A DNA stretch of 64,000 nt from Monomorium pharaonis (taxonomy: Eukaryota; Arthropoda; Insecta; Hymenoptera; Formicidae): positions 7,513,710 to 7,577,709 of the forward strand of contig NC_050473.1 of the NCBI RefSeq assembly GCF_013373865.1, written 5' to 3'. The notes beneath the pieces are model-generated. The model did not search any database, was not told where the DNA came from, and was given only the letters and a program-made list of their open reading frames with translations. The position numbers and the translations under genes were made by a program. The first letter of the stretch is position 1, and the number at the start of each line of letters is the position of its first letter. Shown piece after piece: positions 61,070 through 64,000 of this stretch.

Positions 61070-63365
61070 TAATGTTTAGACAGTAACGTCATTCAAGATT
61101 TAAATATCTGTACTTAATGTGAATGCAGAATTATTAGTCTTTTATTATTTAATATAAAAGATTAAATTAGAGATAAAAAATTAAACACAAATTAAAATTA
61201 TTGAGAGACAAAATTCCTTTTTTTTTCGTATATCGCGGTTATTGATCGCGTTAAATGTAAATCGATTATCAACACAGCAGAAGCGTGCAGACTGCGTAGC
61301 GATTAATATTTCAAAACGTAAATTCTGCGAAATGTATCAATGATCGGAATGTACAGCAGGATTGACAGCGGCTTTACGTTTATAACGGAAATATCTATGT
61401 TAATGGATTCGGGTGCACCGTATATTATTAATGGCAGCTTTTCGCGATTATCACCAGTCACTGATTACAATTACGTTCTATGTGATCTATTAATAAATGC
61501 AAAAGGATTACGACTGAATCTAGTTTCTCCATATCAACTATACTGACCGCGCTGGCGCTGTCGCACATAGCCGCTAGTATAATACATTAACTTCGAAGTA
61601 AATTGTGTTTATCCGAGCGTTTGATCTCGCCCCTTCCGCTCTTCTCCACGTAATACGCGCGACATATAGTAATTATAACTTTATTAATCTAGGTGGTCAA
61701 TCATGGGATAATTGTTAGTACAATATTCCGGGTGCTCGTATACACGGCACTGAAACTCGATCATTTTGGAAGCAGACTGGAAGCATCGTCTAAGTTCGAG
61801 AATGGATCTTCATTCATGCTCGCAAAGTGAGAAACTGACTTCGAGACCAGAATCAACACAGAACGACTGATTTGAAGTCTTTAGCACGTTCTGCTGCTTT
61901 AATAAAGTATATCTAACATGTACAATTTCTTTTTTCTCCTCCTGTAAATAAAAAAAAATAGCAAGTAGGAAAAATTTATTCACTTACGATTTCTAACATC
62001 AAAAAGTATACAATTTCACATGATCTAATTTGTCGAATATATGTATAATTGTTTAATTGTATTTGTTAACGCGTTATTGTAAATTTTCTGCAGCACTTAT
62101 TTTGCTTCGTATCGGCACTTTGCTTTACATTAATGTGTCTGGCAATCATCATTAACTTTTTAGTATACACCAATCTTCGAGAAAATTCGATTAAGGTAAA
62201 GCGACTTATGGGCATTTAATACTCGCGTTGCGCCCAGTGAATTCATAATCCATCTAATATGTCGTATCGTATGCAATGATATGTAAATGAGCAATCGTCG
62301 GTGTTGAAGCAAACATGTGGGATTTCTGCATGAGATAATGTACCGCTAAATGTACATCAACGTTGATTACAATCTGCACAATGAGCAAACCGATTTGCAT
62401 AATTGATTTCGTTCGCAATGACGATAAACGATTTTTTAATGCTAACCTGCTTATTTCGCGCGATCAAATCGTAAGGTACGTGAATATTTTGCGCTCCACC
62501 GCGCGGACGAATTGGCGTCATTGACTAATGAGGGATCGTTCGAACAAGAGCGGTCAAATTGTGTGGAATTATATCATAAATTCGACCATTTATTTGCGTC
62601 ATTTACGAACGACGTTACGTTACGTGTGCTACATCCAATTCTTGCTTCGACGTGCTGTAATAATCGATTAAACACTAATCAGTCCAACATACCAACGGAT
62701 CGACAGATAAATAAACACATAAATAGCTTTTCGCTGCTAACGTTACCGCAGAGAGTTTGAGGGATTCTGAACAGTAGAATCAAACAAATTGTATCGATGT
62801 CAACTCTAATGGCAAATATCATTTACATCAATTCGTAGAATTACAGCTCATCGCTCCGATTTCTAGTCTTTCATCTCCATCATTATCTGTCCATGAAATG
62901 ACAATTTATCTTTCTCTAAAGTTGTTTAATCAATACGTCGTGCAAATTGGAAATGTGTTTCGAAAATAGCGTTCAAAATTAGCGTACTTGAAAGCTGATA
63001 AATTTTTTCGCGCACTTAAAATCAACTTCGAAAAAACGTGCGCATATTTAGCTATTCGAGTGAGACGTTACGTGCACATGACTGAATTTATAATTTTATG
63101 AGAAAATCGTAAGGCCTCTGCAGATTCTTTTCTAAAATATTTGAAAAAGCTGTAAAGGAAAGCAGGGCAGAAAGAATGGTATGTGTTTTGTTAAAGTATT
63201 TAAAAATTTATTTTAGCTAAAAAGTAATTTTTTTGGACTATCAAGATAATTATATAAAATGCTCAAACTATAGTTTTCAAAATGTCAAAATTTTTTGCAG
63301 CGCTGCTCATTGTATTTGAGCTTATCCTACGTAATTATTTCGATACAGAATTATTTTCTGATCTA

Positions 63366-63415
63366 CTCTCTGAATTTCCTAGAGTGAAACATTACTCTAG
63401 GAAATTTAGAGAGTA
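63366..63415. other. 21-bp hairpin
   Basis: The arms 63366-63386 and 63395-63415 are reverse complements at 20 of 21 positions, with an 8-base loop GAAACATT; the one mismatch would be a G-U pair in RNA. The core of the arms is GAATTTCCTAGAGT / ACTCTAGGAAATTT. Context is AT-rich and gene-free. Confidence 0.88.
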
Positions 63416-64000
63416 TATTTAGCTAAATTTTTAAACATTCAGCCGTTCTTTCTGTGGGTCTTTGAGAATTTCTCATCTTTATGTGCCTCCGATTTAGGCA
63501 GTTTCCATCGTAACTACTTTCGTTAGACTACCAAACAAAGGAATAAGTAAACAGCTTTTCCTTTGAGGTAAATGGGATGTTGGAACGCGTTTACCGCGCT
63601 GCTGCGAAAATGGTAAACCGATATATGTATGTCTAAGATACAGGCCTGGAATGCACAAACGCGAGCATCAACGACAGATTAGAGAAAGTAACTATATTAA
63701 TTGAACGAAAATTACAACAATATAATACGCAGATTGCAATCTCATTAACTTCCTTTTTTGTTTCATCTTGATGCGGACAATAGTGCCAGCTTAAAATTAC
63801 ATACTTAAAAAAAAACCTCAAGCCTTTACTTTAGATTCCCGCTATATCACGGCGAAGCCACATAATCGTGTATCGTGTCTTGTTATAGCGAGGCTGTGGA
63901 TTATCGGCGATCTCTCTGTGAAATCTTGTGTATGTGTACGTAAAAGGAGCCGAACGTATCTCATCTTCTAGGAAGAGAAAACGTGTTACATTAGATGGGT

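Larger units (their letters stand above)
49408..64000. other. Intergenic region downstream of spermidine synthase
   Basis: No supported gene. It is AT-rich to about 50800, then CpG-rich blocks (50830-52330, 54170-54900, 55700-56170, 56570-57470, 58650-59930, 61240-62800) alternate with AT-rich sequence. Short open frames in the CpG-rich blocks, such as 51917-52318 (133 codons), overlap on both strands and show no family features. (TA)n arrays lie at 54075-54116 and 61031-61066, and hairpins at 51683-51706 and 63366-63415. Confidence 0.5.

Overview
The window looks like nuclear DNA from an insect, most probably an ant or another aculeate hymenopteran. Small GT-AG introns split the genes, AT-rich background alternates with CpG-rich noncoding islands, dinucleotide microsatellites are frequent, and the recognisable proteins are insect families. 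The species call is inference; I could run no search. Only four genes can be supported, all on the + strand, and together they cover well under a third of the 64 kb.

Layout. (1) 5927-11214: the last three coding exons of a dpr (defective proboscis extension response) family two-Ig cell-surface protein; its first exons must lie upstream, probably outside the window. (2) 19470-24135 and 25906-30014: a head-to-tail tandem duplication. Each unit carries a three-exon TRPA-type ankyrin/TRP cation channel gene, closest in my judgement to painless. I call the copies A (20311-23659, 947 aa) and B (26707-29886, 884 aa). Both are open throughout with matching splice sites. They differ by a lost N-terminus (B), an in-frame minisatellite inside an ankyrin repeat (A), an in-frame repeat in the S1-S2 loop (B), a remodelled C-tail (A versus B) and a pore region that is almost identical even at silent sites. 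(3) 47512-49279: a complete five-exon spermidine synthase (289 aa) with a GC-AG intron. (4) The rest (1-5926, 11215-19469, 30015-47487, 49280-64000) is intronic or intergenic: AT-rich stretches, (TA)n and (GT)n arrays, a ~190-bp hAT-like foldback MITE at 46572-46763, several strong perfect hairpins, and GC/CpG-rich islands without a convincing reading frame.

The genes do not form a functional pathway; they are neighbours (neuronal recognition, sensory channel, polyamine synthesis). The most interesting locus is the TRPA pair: a recent, still-evolving duplication of a probable sensory channel whose copies have diverged in the cytosolic N-terminus, one ankyrin loop, one extracellular loop and the C-tail while keeping the same pore. 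I saw no CRISPR array, rRNA, tRNA or clear autonomous transposon.
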